From Branchiostoma belcheri (taxonomy: Eukaryota > Chordata > Leptocardii > Amphioxiformes > Branchiostomatidae), in NCBI RefSeq assembly GCF_001625305.1, contig NW_017803046.1, positions 2,016,890-2,080,889 on the forward strand: 64,000 bases of DNA. The letters are read 5' to 3'. Positions 15,401 to 30,400 of the stretch are shown piece after piece. A model generated the notes under the pieces. That model worked only from the letters and a program-made list of their open reading frames with translations, did not search any database and had not been told where the DNA came from. Positions within the stretch are counted from its first letter, which is position 1; each line of letters starts with the position of its first letter. Position numbers and translations under genes: made by a program.

Positions 15401-18400
15401 ATCTGAGAGCCAACGGGAACACAAGATCGATTGCGAAGTAGGCCAAGTGATTTCTGGAGTAGCTTTCAGTTTGTTTTACTTTTAGTTTGTTTGGCAACGT
15501 CCCTGACGTTAAAAGTCTGCCAAAGTGACTATGTGACAGGATTATTCATAACAAACAACCCACTCTAGATGCGCAGAGTACCAAGTACATGTCCATGATT
15601 GTCAAGTAGACATAGAATACCTTTTATCAGAAGCTACTCTTCCGGCCTCGCACTGTTAGAAGTACCCACTAAGTGCAGTGCGATCAAGAAAATGTGCAGC
15701 GCGGCAAAGTGGACCCAAAATAACACGTCACCAAAAAGGCTCACTCATAACGTCGGGTTAGTGTGAGGAAGTTCGGGTCATGCAACTGACATTCAAGGAG
15801 TTATCTGTAGTGTTACATGTTGTGCCACAGAAATGCATAAAAAAGGAATCTTGGTCTTAGTTTATAGCTATTAACACTTAGAGTGAAAGAAGTTTAAAAC
15901 TGTAATTTCCAACACAAGAAATTGGACTTACCCAAATTTTTGACTGACAATCCAGTCTTTGTCAAGCAATTATAATGACTTCTGCTAACATGTATAAAAG
16001 TTCTATATATGTTGCTTGATTTATTTCAAAGTGAATGCACTCTATTCATGAAATAAAGTTAGCCCTTGAGAATTTGCAAGCAAAAACTGACTACACTAAG
16101 AATAGAAGATCCATTCCTTCTCAATACTTCTAACGACATTGTAGCTATGGGATAAGAATCTAATCTCCTACGGAAAGACAGCGCAATTCTGTATTCAATT
16201 TGAATCTCGATGCTACCCGGTGCTAACAAGGGCAAACTTGTTATGCACAGCATGACTCTGCAAAACCCTTTTAATGAGCTACTCGGCTTGTTTTTGACAA
16301 CCTCCAGAGCTTTTTTCCTTGAGGGGTATCAAAATTAGCTCGGATCATGCAGATGTGGAATTGAGTAGCCGTGTGGCTAGGCCAGCGGACACGAAAACGT
16401 GAGGTTACGGGTTCAATTCCTTGCTTTCCCGGCTAGAAGTTGTGCCCTTGGGAAAGGCACTTGACACATCCTTCTTCTCTCCACCCGGGTATACATGTAA
16501 AATGGGTACCTGACTTCGGTTGGGGAGGTAAAAAAATAAAGGTGCTGGAAGGAGAGGAATGGGCTCCACCAATAGCAAGACACAGCGGATTAACCACTCA
16601 CTGTCCCTCCAGCCTGAAAAAGGCTATGATACTACCTTTACCTTCAACACCATGCAGAATATACAATGTCATGTAGATGTACATGTATATATAAGAAGTT
16701 GTACAATGTCATGCATACTTGTAAAATTATTCAATTTCAACTTTTAGTGGATGGCTTAGTTATACTTGACTTCGTGTATTAACTGGCACTTCTACAGCAA
16801 AATAGTACAAAATATGCTGACAATCATTTTGACTCCTGCAACTGTACCTTGTACTGTTTTGCATTAAAAATCTTCATCAGACAGAAGGAATTTTAGCACA
16901 GAGTAACACTGACAATAGAAACAAAAAAATTCATCCCATGTATGAGGCAAAATACATGTAAAAACTTATATATAAAAAGGACTGATTCAACCTACCTCTC
17001 CCTCACTCAATGTGTTGTTGCACTGAACATCAATACAGGCAAAAACAAGGTTCATGAACCTGTTATGCCTGAGCTGTTTCTATTAGAGGTCTCTATTTTG
17101 GGAATGGAAAATATCAACCTCAAAGCCTTATTAGGGCCGGCAAGCCCTTTTCTTCCCAGTAGAAGTAATCAGCTGTTATAATCTAATTGCGTTATTCGCA
17201 ACCAAACTTTACAATTCAGTGTAAAGCATAATTTGAGGGTGGCCTTACATAAGACCCAGACCCATCCTAATGCTTCCACATAATTAACATGAACCCTGCA
17301 GGCTCTAATGATGGGTAACTGTCTTGAAAAACCGTCAGTTGGTTGGTTCAATAGAAGAGACATACACTATTCAGGTAAGGTATGGGCTATTTGCTTCCAT
17401 TTCTTGACATCCTGTGTTGAAAGGATTCCACTGTGAAGCAATTGATTCCTGAAAAACTACAAACGAATTCCCGATTAAAATATGGATCGCGGTTCCTGTG
17501 TGCACCCTCCATTCAGGGCTGCTGGCAGACAAATCTACGGGGCTGCGACATAAACTAAGAAAATTGGAATGAAGTATGCATCCCCTCTCCATCGACCTTC
17601 ACATTCTGAACCGGATGAATTCAAATTTAAGCTGTTTCTTCTCTCAGTAAAGGTGTAATCGACTCAAGACACATTTGGATCAATATCACGTATCCCTGTA
17701 AAGTCTGGCTGATTCTGCTTTTCAATATCAGCGAAGACATTCATTCTCTACATCCTGTGTTCAAAGAATTCCACGATTTCGTAAGGCAATTGCTTGATTC
17801 ATGAAAGACTACGAATGCACCATATTTTGACTTGAGGCACGTTGGGATCAAAGGACAGTACAATTGATTCATGTAGTGTATGGGCTGTGTAACAGCAGCA
17901 TTGAAAACAGCTATTTTTTGACATCCTGTTTTCGAGCGTTTCTCTGTAATGCCATTACTTCTGAGAACACTATAAATGTACCATATTCAAACTAAAGGTT
18001 CAACGTAATTAGCTTATATGGAATATCTGGATCACAACAGCTGTCACAGCCAAACTTCATTTTGTGTGAAGTTGAGTGAAGCACTCTCAACAATTTGATT
18101 CATTTTGACGAAAGAGCCATTCAGAAGTCCTGTGTGACAGTCCTGTGTGTTTATCATGGAAGCATCTGTGATGCATATAGATCAGCAAGTAGCTATATCA
18201 AACTTTTGATAAATGGTTTCAAATAAGTTTTTTCTTGAATTTCTTCAGCCTTAAAGACAGATTTGTTGACCTTGGTGTGGTTGGTGTTCAGCTTTAAAGC
18301 AGGTCTGTGTGAGGATGGTGTTCAGCCCCAATGACAGGTCTGTGTGCCTGTGTTTGAGATTGTTCATCACCTATGGTAGATGTGTTTCTGTGTGTGTGTG

Positions 18401-21400
18401 TGGATGGTGTTCAGCATCATTTCTTTGAGTGTGGATGGCATTCAGCACCAAGGACAGGTATGCCTCTGTGTGTGAATGGCATTCTATACCAAGGACAGGT
18501 ATGCCTTTGGGTGTGGGTGGCATTCAGCACCAAGGACGGGTATGTCTTTGTGTGTGGATGGCATTCAGTACCAAGGACAGGTATGCCTCTGTGCGTGAAT
18601 GGCATTCTGTACCAAGGACAGGTATGCCTTTGGGTGTGGATGGCATTCAGCACCAAGGACAGGTATGTCTTTGAGTGTGGATGGCATTCAGCACCAAGGA
18701 CAGGTATGCCTCTGTGCGTGAATGGCATTCTGTACCAAGGACAGGTATGCCTTTGGGTGTGGGTGGCACTCAGCACCAAGGACAGGTATGTTTTTTGTGT
18801 GTGGATAGCTTCAGCACCAAGGACAGATGTGTTTCTTTGTGTGTGGATGGCACTCAGCACCAAGGACAGGTATGTTTCTTTGTGTGTGGATGGCATTTAG
18901 TACCAAGGTCAGGTATGTTTCTTTGTGTGTGGATGGCACTCAGCACCAAGGACAGGTATGTTTTTTGTGTGTGGATGGCAGTCAGCACCAAGGATAGGAA
19001 TTCACTCTTCTTTGCTAAGTACAAGTTTATAGATTTTAGGAGGCTTGATGCCACATGCAGATTTGAATATTAGACACCTTAAGACACCGTGACAACTTCC
19101 ACAATGAAAAAATGCCTGAAAAAATGCCTGACCCCACCCAATTGTAGCAAGATATAACAGATTTATTTATGCTTGGCCTTATTGTTGAGTATTAGCAGAA
19201 TTTAAGGATTTATTTCATAGTTCTATTTTATGGTTTATGAAAGTCCCTGTACTTTTTGTTGTGTCAAAAAGATTCCATAAATTTTGAATTGCCCACCTCA
19301 CAAAAACTACTAGTAACAATATACCTGTAGCTCCCTTGGCTGTGGTAACTGTAAATAGATTGTGTATGTATGAGGCCTTATGTAAAGCGATGCACACGTG
19401 CTAGACAATGTGCCTAAAGAGGAAAGGACACCTTAAAGCTTGGCCATTGTAAAATCATAATTAATCCCAATTGTGAGCTTGCAAATAGCATCCCTTGCAG
19501 CTAACGGTTGACAGAGCTCTTCTTAATTGGGACTTGAAAATCTGAAACCACCTCCTACACAAACAGCATTCCAAAATTTTTGGCATTCTAAACTTTCATT
19601 TCTGTGTAGTGTGGGGGTGTAATGATGTGTACATGTAGATGTGCACATGTACGTACAAGGGAGTATAAAATATAGTCCTTCAAAAGCATCTGATACTTTT
19701 ACAATTGTACAATGTACTATTATTAAAACAACAGAACAAACTTAGACAAGAAAACATGTAAAGGAGTATTCTTCCTGCTTTACATTAATAGAAAATCATC
19801 TACCGGTACTAGTAGGTAGATTTAATTTTACCGAAATTTAGCTTCATTACTTTGACATTACGTTGACATTACGACCTACCGAATGCAAACTGAAGACTCT
19901 ACCCATTTGGCCATCGCATTGGTACTTGTCAACTCTACAAATGGTAAATGACCCTTGGAAAGCAAGAGCTATGTGCAGTATTCAAAGATGATGAGAAAAA
20001 TTGGCAGTTACCATTCTAGTAACTAGCACTGCACATTATTCATGTCATATAATATAGTTCCAGGACAGTCTAGCCTTGGAACCATGAACAATTGTGATCT
20101 ACTAGTATCATTCACAGGAAGTATAATGTTGAGAACTAGTAAATACTTATCCCAACAAAATGCTACTTAATACCGTGTACCACTTACCTTGCTTAGAAGC
20201 AGCTCAGCTCTCAAAACTTCTGCTACTGTCTTTCCCTGCAGTCTATTATATATGTCCTCAGGAAACTGAGGGATGTATGTACGTATACGTACGTCAGTTG
20301 ATCCTTAAAACATCAGCAAATTTACATTCGTTCTTTTCTTCCATCACCAGGGCTTGTTTGAAGAGGCTTGACGCCAGCTTGCTAAATGGTAAAGCAAGCA
20401 TGTCGTGACAGACAGCCGGGGAGTGTACAACCTAGAAGCGCAAATGCCGGCTTGTTTGCAATGGTGCCTTTCTAGTCTGTGTATTTTTAGTGGGCTTGAA
20501 GAATGAGGCAGGGTCGATGCACCTTCTTTCCAAGAAAAGCAAATTGAGCTCTTGCTGATCTAAAGAATTTGACTGCAGCTTCAGTAGAAAGTACATTGTA
20601 CATGTACATACAAATGTATGGGTGCTATGTGTAATTGAAGTTACATACTGTGTATATGATAAAATTACATGATGGTAACACTAGATATTGTAACTATTAG
20701 TGTTCTAGCCAGCTCACCAAACTTCAAGGTGCAATAATTCTATGGGTGCATTTTATTATCTTGAAAATTTTGGAATATTTTGTTATCTTGACCCTCTGTA
20801 ACCTATTTCCTGTGTTTTGTGGGGAAAATGTTTCTGGTAGACTAAGCTTTTTCTCTTTTCATTCATTTCCAGCCATAGCAAGGATGTTTGTTGGCCATAC
20901 GGGCAATGGAGACTTATTCCCGGTACCATGAATATCCTCCACAAAAACTGTATCCAGTTTTGGCTATCAATAGACATGCGTAAGCTTGTTAGTGACTCAA
21001 AACATGTACAGAAATCCCACCATAAAAACTGCAATCCCTAATGGCAATAAACAGACTCCATACGCTTGTTACCAACTCAAAACATTAAAAATCCCACCAC
21101 AAAACTGTAGTCCCTAATGGCTATACACAGGCTCTGTACACTTGTTAGTGACTCAAAACAGGTATACAGTAGGTATAGAAATCCCACCACAAAAACTGTA
21201 GTCTCTAATGGCTATAGACAGACTCCGTAAGCTTGTTAGCGACAGACATAGAAATTTCACCACAAAAACTGTCGTCCCTAATGGCTATAGACAGACGGCT
21301 TGAAGTTGTTAGCAACTAAGAAAAGTATAGATTTCACCCTGTGGCGGTTGCCACTTTCAAATTTGCATTCAGAGCATGCCAGAAGGTCCAGACTAACTAA

Positions 21401-24400
21401 TGGAGGCAGTAAAGTTTGTGGCAGTTCTGTGCGCCGCTGCCGTTACACTCTCCACGGGCTGTCTGTAATCTTAACGAGCAGCTCGTTAGAAGCAATGTTG
21501 TGTCAGAGAATCAATGTGTCCGTTCGATTCTAGAATCTCAGTTCCACACAGCCAATCAACATTCTCTAGCTGGCCAAAAGCTCTAGGTAAGAACCATTCT
21601 TTGTGTTGGATCAAAAATTTTTACTTTGAACATGTAACTACCAACACAGACCAGCTTTCATGATAATCAACATTAAGATGAGCCGACCTGTTCAAAGAAA
21701 CAGAAGAAGTGCGGTTGTTGCACTGTAACATCGCATGTCTTTCTACCTCAACATCAATGGGATATCATTTATTGTTTCATTGTTGATCAAAGAGGGAATA
21801 TGTCTTGATGTATCCCCACATCTGCTAAGTTCTAAGAGTTAAGATGAAGAAAGCGGCTGAAGGAACAAGTGATTGTTGCAGGGTATAAATTTTTTTTCAT
21901 TTTCTGTTCTACTCTAAGACTTGTGTGAACAATTACACAAAAATGTATGACCAGTACAAAGACATTAAATACATTGGAAGACACCATGTAGGGTAGGTGT
22001 GGGCTAATAAAGGGCCTGGGTGTTCCAGCAACCTATTTTTTTGAGCTCACAAGAATCTTGCTTCAAGTTGCTCAAGCATCTAGTAGTAACAAATAATCCA
22101 ATTATCTACGACAATCAATGCACATACAAATGCTGTCATCCCGATCCAATGTCAATGAGCCCAAATCCAATACTGGGTTTTGCATGTACAAGCCTTTAGG
22201 TTAGGATATCAGGTGCTTCCCAAAAATCATGACCAGAATTTCGTTTCACGTTTAGAACAGGATACACTAAATTAAAGATACAAAACCTGGATGATATTGG
22301 TGATTGAGCCACCCTTTCTTGGAGCTCGCAAGAATCAAGACCTTACCTGCTCAAGTACAAGTAAGTAACAAGTATAAGCCCAATCATCTAGATCTATTAC
22401 ATGTTACAGTAATAAGAACTGTAATCGCTACCCAGTGTCAATGAACTCAAATTCAAAACCCACCTCTATGTAGCTTCAGTTGACACATCTGGTGGCCCCA
22501 TGTATAGAACATGATACAAGACGCAAAACCTGGACATTTCACCACAGTAGCAAAGAAACATAAAACAAAAACCACAAACACTGACAAGAAATAACTGAAA
22601 GAAACTGTACACATTATAGAGAGATGCTGAGACGTTACCTGTCGATTCTCCTTGCCGGTCTCCTTCTGCTGCAGTGACAAGGAGCACTGCTCTATTCTCT
22701 GTAGCCACAGGCCCCGCTCCCTCCTGCTGGATGCTTGAAGAACGGTTTGGTTGCCTTGGAGACCCGCTCTCTTTGATCTCAAGGTGCTCATCTGAGGAGG
22801 AGATCCAATCAGTAGATGAAGGTCAGAAAAATCAAGGACTTTGCTGATTATGTTAAAATCCCAATCCCTATACCATAAGTGTGTTCTGTGTTATGCTAAT
22901 ATGGAATGTTATTTTTGACAAAAATTTGACATAAAATATGTTATCTTTGATGTACTACTAATTGTCCTTCTGAGTCACCTGAATCTGATAAAAAAAATTT
23001 ACTTCATGTAACTAACTTGGTGATAATGTTAAAATCCCACGCAATTATATGTAACATCTTTTTGTGTTAAATTCATATTTTCTAGAATACGACGTCATTA
23101 TTTGTATTACCGGTATCAATTTATGTTGGTAACACTAAACGGATTTTCTTATTTTGGGTGTTGCATAAAAACTTTTCTTTGATCTCCTAAAGTGCTTTCT
23201 TCAATTTCCTGAGTGAGGCTCGATTTAATAATGGTTTCTTTATGTACCAGGGCTGATAAAGATGTTAAGGTCCCCCTAAAACACCCACGTTGTCTCTTTT
23301 TATACAACAAAATGAAAAAATTTCATTAATCTACGGGTATGCTGTATGCTGTAAGTTTTATCCATCCTTCTTGAGGCGAAAATTAGCTCTGACCAATGTT
23401 GACTGTCAGCCAATCAGATACTTCCTGACACATGCCTGGCTGACAATCCTGGTTAGAAGAGGCGACCTGATTGGTGGTACAAAAACGTCCATGGGAACAA
23501 CAGCAGACAGATTGGCTGTATTACCAGACCTTTTGTTTGATTCATTATGATAATTAATGTTTATTTATTGTTTCGTTTCACAACACACAAGTTACGACAG
23601 TACATAGATGTAAACACTATGTATTACATATTACATATTAAGTCAAGGTAGGCTAATGGCATATGGAAGGAAGGACACCTGACAGCAGTAAGCCAGTGCT
23701 GGCTCAAAGAGAAAACCTCCAAGCAGCAAAGCAAATTGTTCATGGCATTTTCAGATGCAAACTGAATTTGGTAATATATCAGCTTCATGTTAGCTTGGTA
23801 GGCGAGAGAGCAAATTTATTCAGAATGTCTAGGGGAAAAGATAAGCAAATAATGATGTACTATTTCAAAACTTCTGACGAGGTTTCATAGCAAACATGAC
23901 AGTAGGATATGTAAACTGGTGGGCGACCATACCAACATTGGTGCGGGGGTATCTATACTTCTCGTTCCTGTGTTATACCACAATGTCAATAGGTGCAGCA
24001 AGAGTAGTCATGTGACTGTATGTACTTTGTTTTTGACTGAACATTCAAGAAGAAGCTCAAATCGGCCTGCAGGTCACTTTAGACGTCACCAATAAAAAAG
24101 AGGTAAGGGCCTTAACAAAATATATCAAAAAGATAAAACTTACGTCATTTAATTCCAAATAAATCTCTACACATTTTTCCACATACATGGAACGAAAACA
24201 AAATTTATGTATATTAAAGATTGAGAGCTGGTATATATAAGTCTTTAAAATACAATTTAGTACAATTGTTGACCCCTTCCATTCATCATATGATAACATT
24301 GAACTTTTTGTATTATATCCATGAATCAAAATCACAAAAAATCTTTACCCTCTGAAATAAATTCAAAATTTTGCCTAAGGGACCATGACCCAAGAATCCC

Positions 24401-27400
24401 CAGGATTGTCGTACCAGGGCTCAACATGACGTTATGCCAAACAAAATTGAGATGACGGAAAAATAGTTCACCCACACAGACAAGAAGTCATTAAATCAAT
24501 GTCAACAAAACTTATCTACCACTTCCAAGAAAGAGGCAGATATCTTTAGGGGATACTTTCTCCTCAGTTGGGCATCATGACGACAGCACTTCAGTTTACT
24601 TTTACTGTGACTTGGGAAGGCGGAATGTTGTCGGGGTCATCTTACCGAGACAACAGTTCTGGGATGGGACCTACAAATGGACATGTAGGTCATCCCGGGA
24701 GTCACCAGATGCCTGAACCAAGATTCTCAGGGCGGAAAATAAAAGACAAAAAGGGAAAGGCGCTTCCGGGATGGCCAGGAAATAGAGCCTTGGGAAAAAT
24801 AACTATAACAGAAATGTGTCCCAAGTTATACTTGACCTTGGCCTGCCTACATTGTAGTTTGTCACTTATCGTGTAGAGTTGTTCTTGCTAAGGGATAATC
24901 TGAGTCTCTCCCAAGTGGAAGATATTTTCTCTAAGCTTTAGAAACGCTCTCCTAGAACAACATTAGGGAAAGTGCACACCTACGTAAGCGGTGTACACCT
25001 ACGTGTGTCATACCAACCTGCAGAGCTGTCAACAACCAATAAACCATCATACCCATGGTACTGAGGAAGTTAGGTGGCGTATTCCTATACTGTAATGCTT
25101 TACGGCCACTTCAAAACTGCACTTTTGAGAAGTTTAAGCCTTGCAGCTTCCATATTGTGAAGAAGAAATTGTGGTACACTTCAGGCAACAAATCTTCCGA
25201 GTTGGCTTCTTCTTCTTCCTGATGTCAATCCTTTACGTTACAAACATGGGATTCCTTTTTTTAATTCACCATTCTCTGCCACTGATTTCAATTCATTAGA
25301 TTTTATTCTTTATTTTATGTATGAAATAACCAAAAAACATTAAACATTAAAAGAAGGCATGCTTGACATATACACAAAAGGACATACAAACAACCATAGA
25401 GATAAACTAGCTGCACAGTAAACCAGGTGTTGCAGAAAAACTAGTTTCTGTCTGATTTCAACAAGCGTAGTATGATGATGCTTGACGTTTTTGGAGGAAA
25501 CCTTCCGAAAGTAATCTGTTTAATAAAGAATAACATACTTTTTCCATTTGATTCAAATGAGTCAGTCTGTTGAATGACAAACAAACATTTCCCTTGAGCT
25601 GCATCACCGAGGCAAATCACGGCAGTTAGAAAGGACACTGGAGCTAACGGAGTTCCAGAGCTCCATGGAAGATCCATCCTGGTGTGCCCCATCTACATGT
25701 AACACTGGCCGGTTCTGAGAAATGCTGCTGCTGTGTAAGACAGCACGGTTACACATCATTCACATGTGCCTGAAAAATTCTACACGGCTCTTCCTCTAAA
25801 GCACTTACTACAACAACATTCATCGGTCTTCTTACCTTTGACAAGTGAGTGACGTGGAACTCTAACTCTGAAAATAGAGAGACAAGTGTGATGTCAGAAG
25901 TCGTTAGAGGTTCCTGGAAGGAACAAATTTTTCACATGTGCCTTTCATGTAAATATTGACACTACGCCACCTACAATTACACGCAGCATGGACACTGGCA
26001 TTCATAAGAGACATCTAACAGCAGCCGACAGTACTTCAGTAGCCATGCATGCTCAATACATTATGCAGAGATGGTGGCCAATGACACACACAACATGTAT
26101 CATTCAGCCAGCATGTACATGTGCAGGATTGTATACCACTTGAAATTTTACATCAAGACATTCTGATTCTGAAGTTGGATTGTACAGGTACAAATTTCAT
26201 ACAATCAATTAAGAAATTGGGCATGTCAGATTACAAACAATCATCTTAGCTCATTTGTAAAATATCGCTATCATAAATTTTCTAAACCAGCATACATTTG
26301 TAAGATCTTACCATTGAACATGTACATGTAACAATGCACATGCATGTTCATACAATGTACATGAAAATATACTTTTGCCTTTTACAATTCATACCTATAG
26401 GGCTTTAAACATTACATTTCTGCCTAAACAAATACTGTTAAAAACAAACAAAAATTGTGACAGCAAGGATGTGGTAATCAGTTTAGAATGGGGCAACCTG
26501 ATAGGCTGAGACCCTTAGTTAGTGCTGACTGGCTAAAAGAAATAGTAACTGTTACCGGTAGTGCAAACTGAGACCTCTAAGCTGGTTGGCTATCTCACGA
26601 GAGCACCCTGGCCTGCTTAGAAACTAACAACCAATGGGGGATGAGTACTGTAGGTGGTATAAAAGAGAATGCAGCTTCACTCTGATGAAGTAAATTTGTT
26701 TTGTCTCTCGTCCAATCATCCTCCCACCTTACTTTAAGCAAGGCTTACCATTTTCTGCTGTGTTGACCAGGACAAACTCCATGGGGATGGGCTCCCTGAT
26801 GACACAGATCTTCCCTTCTTCCTTCAGGTTAGTGAAGACAAGGATGTCATTGAACAGCATGGTCCACACCTGTACGGTACAAACTACAGCATGAGTGATG
26901 GAATATCTCTTCATCAAACATGAACCAGGTTTAAACTGTAATTTGCAATACAAGAAATTGGAGTTTTCACAATTTTGGACCATATACAACTCCAGTCTTT
27001 GTCAAGGAATGAACAATCCAACACCTCTGTGACATTATGCAGATGACTTGGTGAGGGATGGTTGTAATGTTCTGATGTAGATTGCCTCCTTAATACCTTA
27101 AGCGCAAAAAAGTCTGGTTTGGTGTCCAAGATTCTTTCTTTGACCAGAAGTGGTGGACTGCTCATTCCTTGACAAAGACTGAAGTTGTATAGTCAAAAAT
27201 TTGGGTACTAACAACAATTTTTAGCTATTAACACTACATTAATTTTAGCTAACTTACATCAGCCGACTGCTACCCACCCCTGAGACAGGGAAGCCGGCAG
27301 CAGAATAATCAAAGCCAGGATATGTATGTATGTATGTATGTAATATATGTATGTATGTATGTATGTACATGTATATTAAATATGAAATTTTAAATTGTAC

Positions 27401-30400
27401 CTTTGTTGTCTTCTTCTTCTCCACCAGAGTCAATTCTCCAGAGTGTACCAGAGTTCTCTTTGGCACGTTCACAACAAAGTGCTGCAGTTACATGGTAGAG
27501 ACAAAGGAAATTGAAGTTCAGAACAAGAATTAGGAGACCTCAGACCTCCATAAAGCACACACACACACACACACACACACAGACATACCAAAAACAAATT
27601 ACTAGTACCTCAGAGGTAATTAGGTGGTTCATACTTGTAGACTGGCCTTGTACTTATAATTCAGTCCAAGTACAGAACTGTCGAATCATGCAATTTTGCA
27701 AATTTATAGATTTAAAGACTACGATTAACAAACCTTGACTCCCTTAGCAAACGTGATGCTCTTCTGTATCTTGTGCAGGTTTGCACCTGGGACCATGCTT
27801 GGTCCGTCGTGAGCCGTGGAGGATCGCATCGTGGACTCCTGCGCTGATTTGATGGCCTGTTTCAGGGCTGTGTGTGTAAAAGAGAATTTTATTAGAATGT
27901 GGCAGACAATCAAAATCAAGTCTGAATTTTAGCCAATCAATTTACACAGCATTTTCATTAAAAACTTTTCAAAAGAGATGACTTGAAAATCTCAGAAAAC
28001 AGCTAATATACATGTACATGTACAATAAGATTACAAAATGTTCAACAAGAAGTTGCCATCAAAATACATACAGACTATTTGCTATGGAGATTTGTTGTTG
28101 AGCAGCACGTTTTCAATTTCTTTGCTCATTTGCACAATGAAAGAATCAAAGATGGTCTGAGGGGTGGAAAAATAAGTACCAGTATTTCAAACCCTACCCT
28201 ACCTCTAATGACAGTCTGTAGGTCCAGGAAGTCTTGGTGCTGTGTTGAAGTACAGCGGAGTATGGTGTCCAGTAAAGCTGCCACCTGGCTTAGATGCTGT
28301 GTGGGGTGGAAAAAACATAATCCTCACAAAAACACCCTGGATCAGAAAAGGCTGTGAGTGGGACAAAGAAACATTGGAAACCATGGCCAAACAAACAACA
28401 AAACCTTGCTCTGGAAACAGCAAAGAAAGAGACTTTTATGTGACATTTAGGCACTGTATCCGCTAGTTACCGGTACATGACATTGTACGACGTACATGTA
28501 TGTAAACCTTGTTACACGTGAATGGGGTTGTGTGAGATGTACAACACCTGTTCACACACTTGTAAAGTCATTTAGAATATCTAAGTATGTCAAGTGTAAA
28601 GAGCCTATCAGAAGAACCTTCCCAATGTAATCTGATTCACAGTACTTTCCTTACTTACATTTGTAGGCCAAACCAAATGGATCTATTAAGGCCACACCAA
28701 TTTGATTTGTTGGTTCTCGGATTCGCCTCTTCGTTTTTTTCTGATTTGCAAAAAAAAAAAAATTTGATTCTGGTGAATTTGAGAACCAATGATTTAATTT
28801 GGTGAGGCATTACCAAAAGGATGTAATCATTTTAACTCAACCAAATGAATCTAGCTTCCGAATATTCATGAGACTGCCTGAGGATACAGACAAGATTATG
28901 GTNNNNNNNNNNNNNNNNNNNNCTTCCTAGTTGTTACAGTTTTCCCATCTATCATTGCAGTGGTTTGATTAAAAGTTCAAAATTCAATGTTTAAATTTTA
29001 ACCCAGCCTTTTGTGTTGACTTCATGGCTCATTCCATAGCATTTAAGCCTATAATAGGATGCCTAGACCTGTTTTTATTTTTATTTTTTTTCGCCCTGTC
29101 GCTTCATATTTTTTCTGAAAAAATCCGAGAACCAACAAATTAAATTGGTGTGGCCTAATAATAGTATTATTTATAACATTTTAGAGTTGATTCAGAGCCT
29201 CAGACTCAGAAATCAGAAAAAAGCAGCGAATTTGTGAACCAATGATTTAATTTGGTGAGGGCCATTACCAAAAGGATGTAATCATTTTAACTCAACCAAA
29301 TGAATCTAGCTTCCGAATATTCATGAGACTGCCTGAGGATACAGACAAGATTATGGTTTCCTCAGTAGAAGAAATATGGCACCTTGAATGCCACACAGAC
29401 AGATTTTTCAAGCTCATCTAAGCCATGTTCTGCATACACATGTACATACCACATGGTCCGTTCAGCCATAGCACTATCATTTTCCACCTCTCCAATTTCA
29501 TACATGTAAACTCAAACATGACCAATTTTTGAGATGCACGAATGGATGCTACAACATACATGAATAGAATATCATATCAAGAAAATTAAAGTTTGGTCGT
29601 GGAGTATCTAACAATGTCAGCAATCTTTTCAACTATGATTGGAACTAAAATGTGAATCAGAATTGAATGACCATTGCACTGATCTTATATATTGTGAAGT
29701 GCTGCACGGAGCTTTTGCAGTTTCAGTCAACTACTATACTTAAAGGCATAGGCTGTGATTGAATGAAGCACCTCCATGCGTTGGTTTTAAATTTTATGCA
29801 GAATTAGGGAAGGAGATCTTCAACGACTTGAGCTCTAATAAATCAAAATGCTGGAACCAAAAAGCAAACAAACAAACACACACAACACGGTCTAAAACAT
29901 GACTCCTTTGACAAATGCAATGAACAAAGCCAATGATTCTTCATCAATTTCATATTACATGTATATATCATGTTTTTGTACATTGTTGCTCATAGAATTC
30001 ATTCTGCTCAGGTCTAACATATATTAGATCCTTTATATCGACCCAACCCTGCTAAGCAGACTTTAAAGTAAATGAAATGGTCGACAGTAAATGCAGTATT
30101 AGAAAAGAGGCTGGATTAACGGCTCTGAAGATGTTAAACCTTGTTATCCGATGTCCCAAATTGCCAATAGACAGCATGAAAGGACATTAAATTGGCCTTC
30201 GTTTCCCTCTTAAAGCCCGATTTTATGGTTTGAAGTCATTCCTTCCCAAAAAGTAAAACATAAAATTTTATATGTGGATACCGTGCCATACACACATAGA
30301 CTGCACAATGAGAATGCACAATGAAACATAAAGAGGCATCAATGTGTAAGCTGTGTTTCACGATTCTCCAATTTTGAGAGTGTTTTGAATTTCAAAGGCC

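Larger units (their letters stand above)
9636..22638. other. Gene B intron 25
   Basis: This 13.0 kb intron carries the GC-rich island, a TIR element with a target duplication, a SINE, a 41-bp minisatellite, a 90-bp array and part of a 290-bp duplication. No conserved exon was found, but small exons could be missed. Confidence 0.5.

Noticed and set aside
18373-19073. Several overlapping open frames of 80-175 codons on both strands, rich in WHS/WMAFSTKD repeats
   Set aside because: They are produced by a 41-bp minisatellite that has no stop in any frame. They are not genes.
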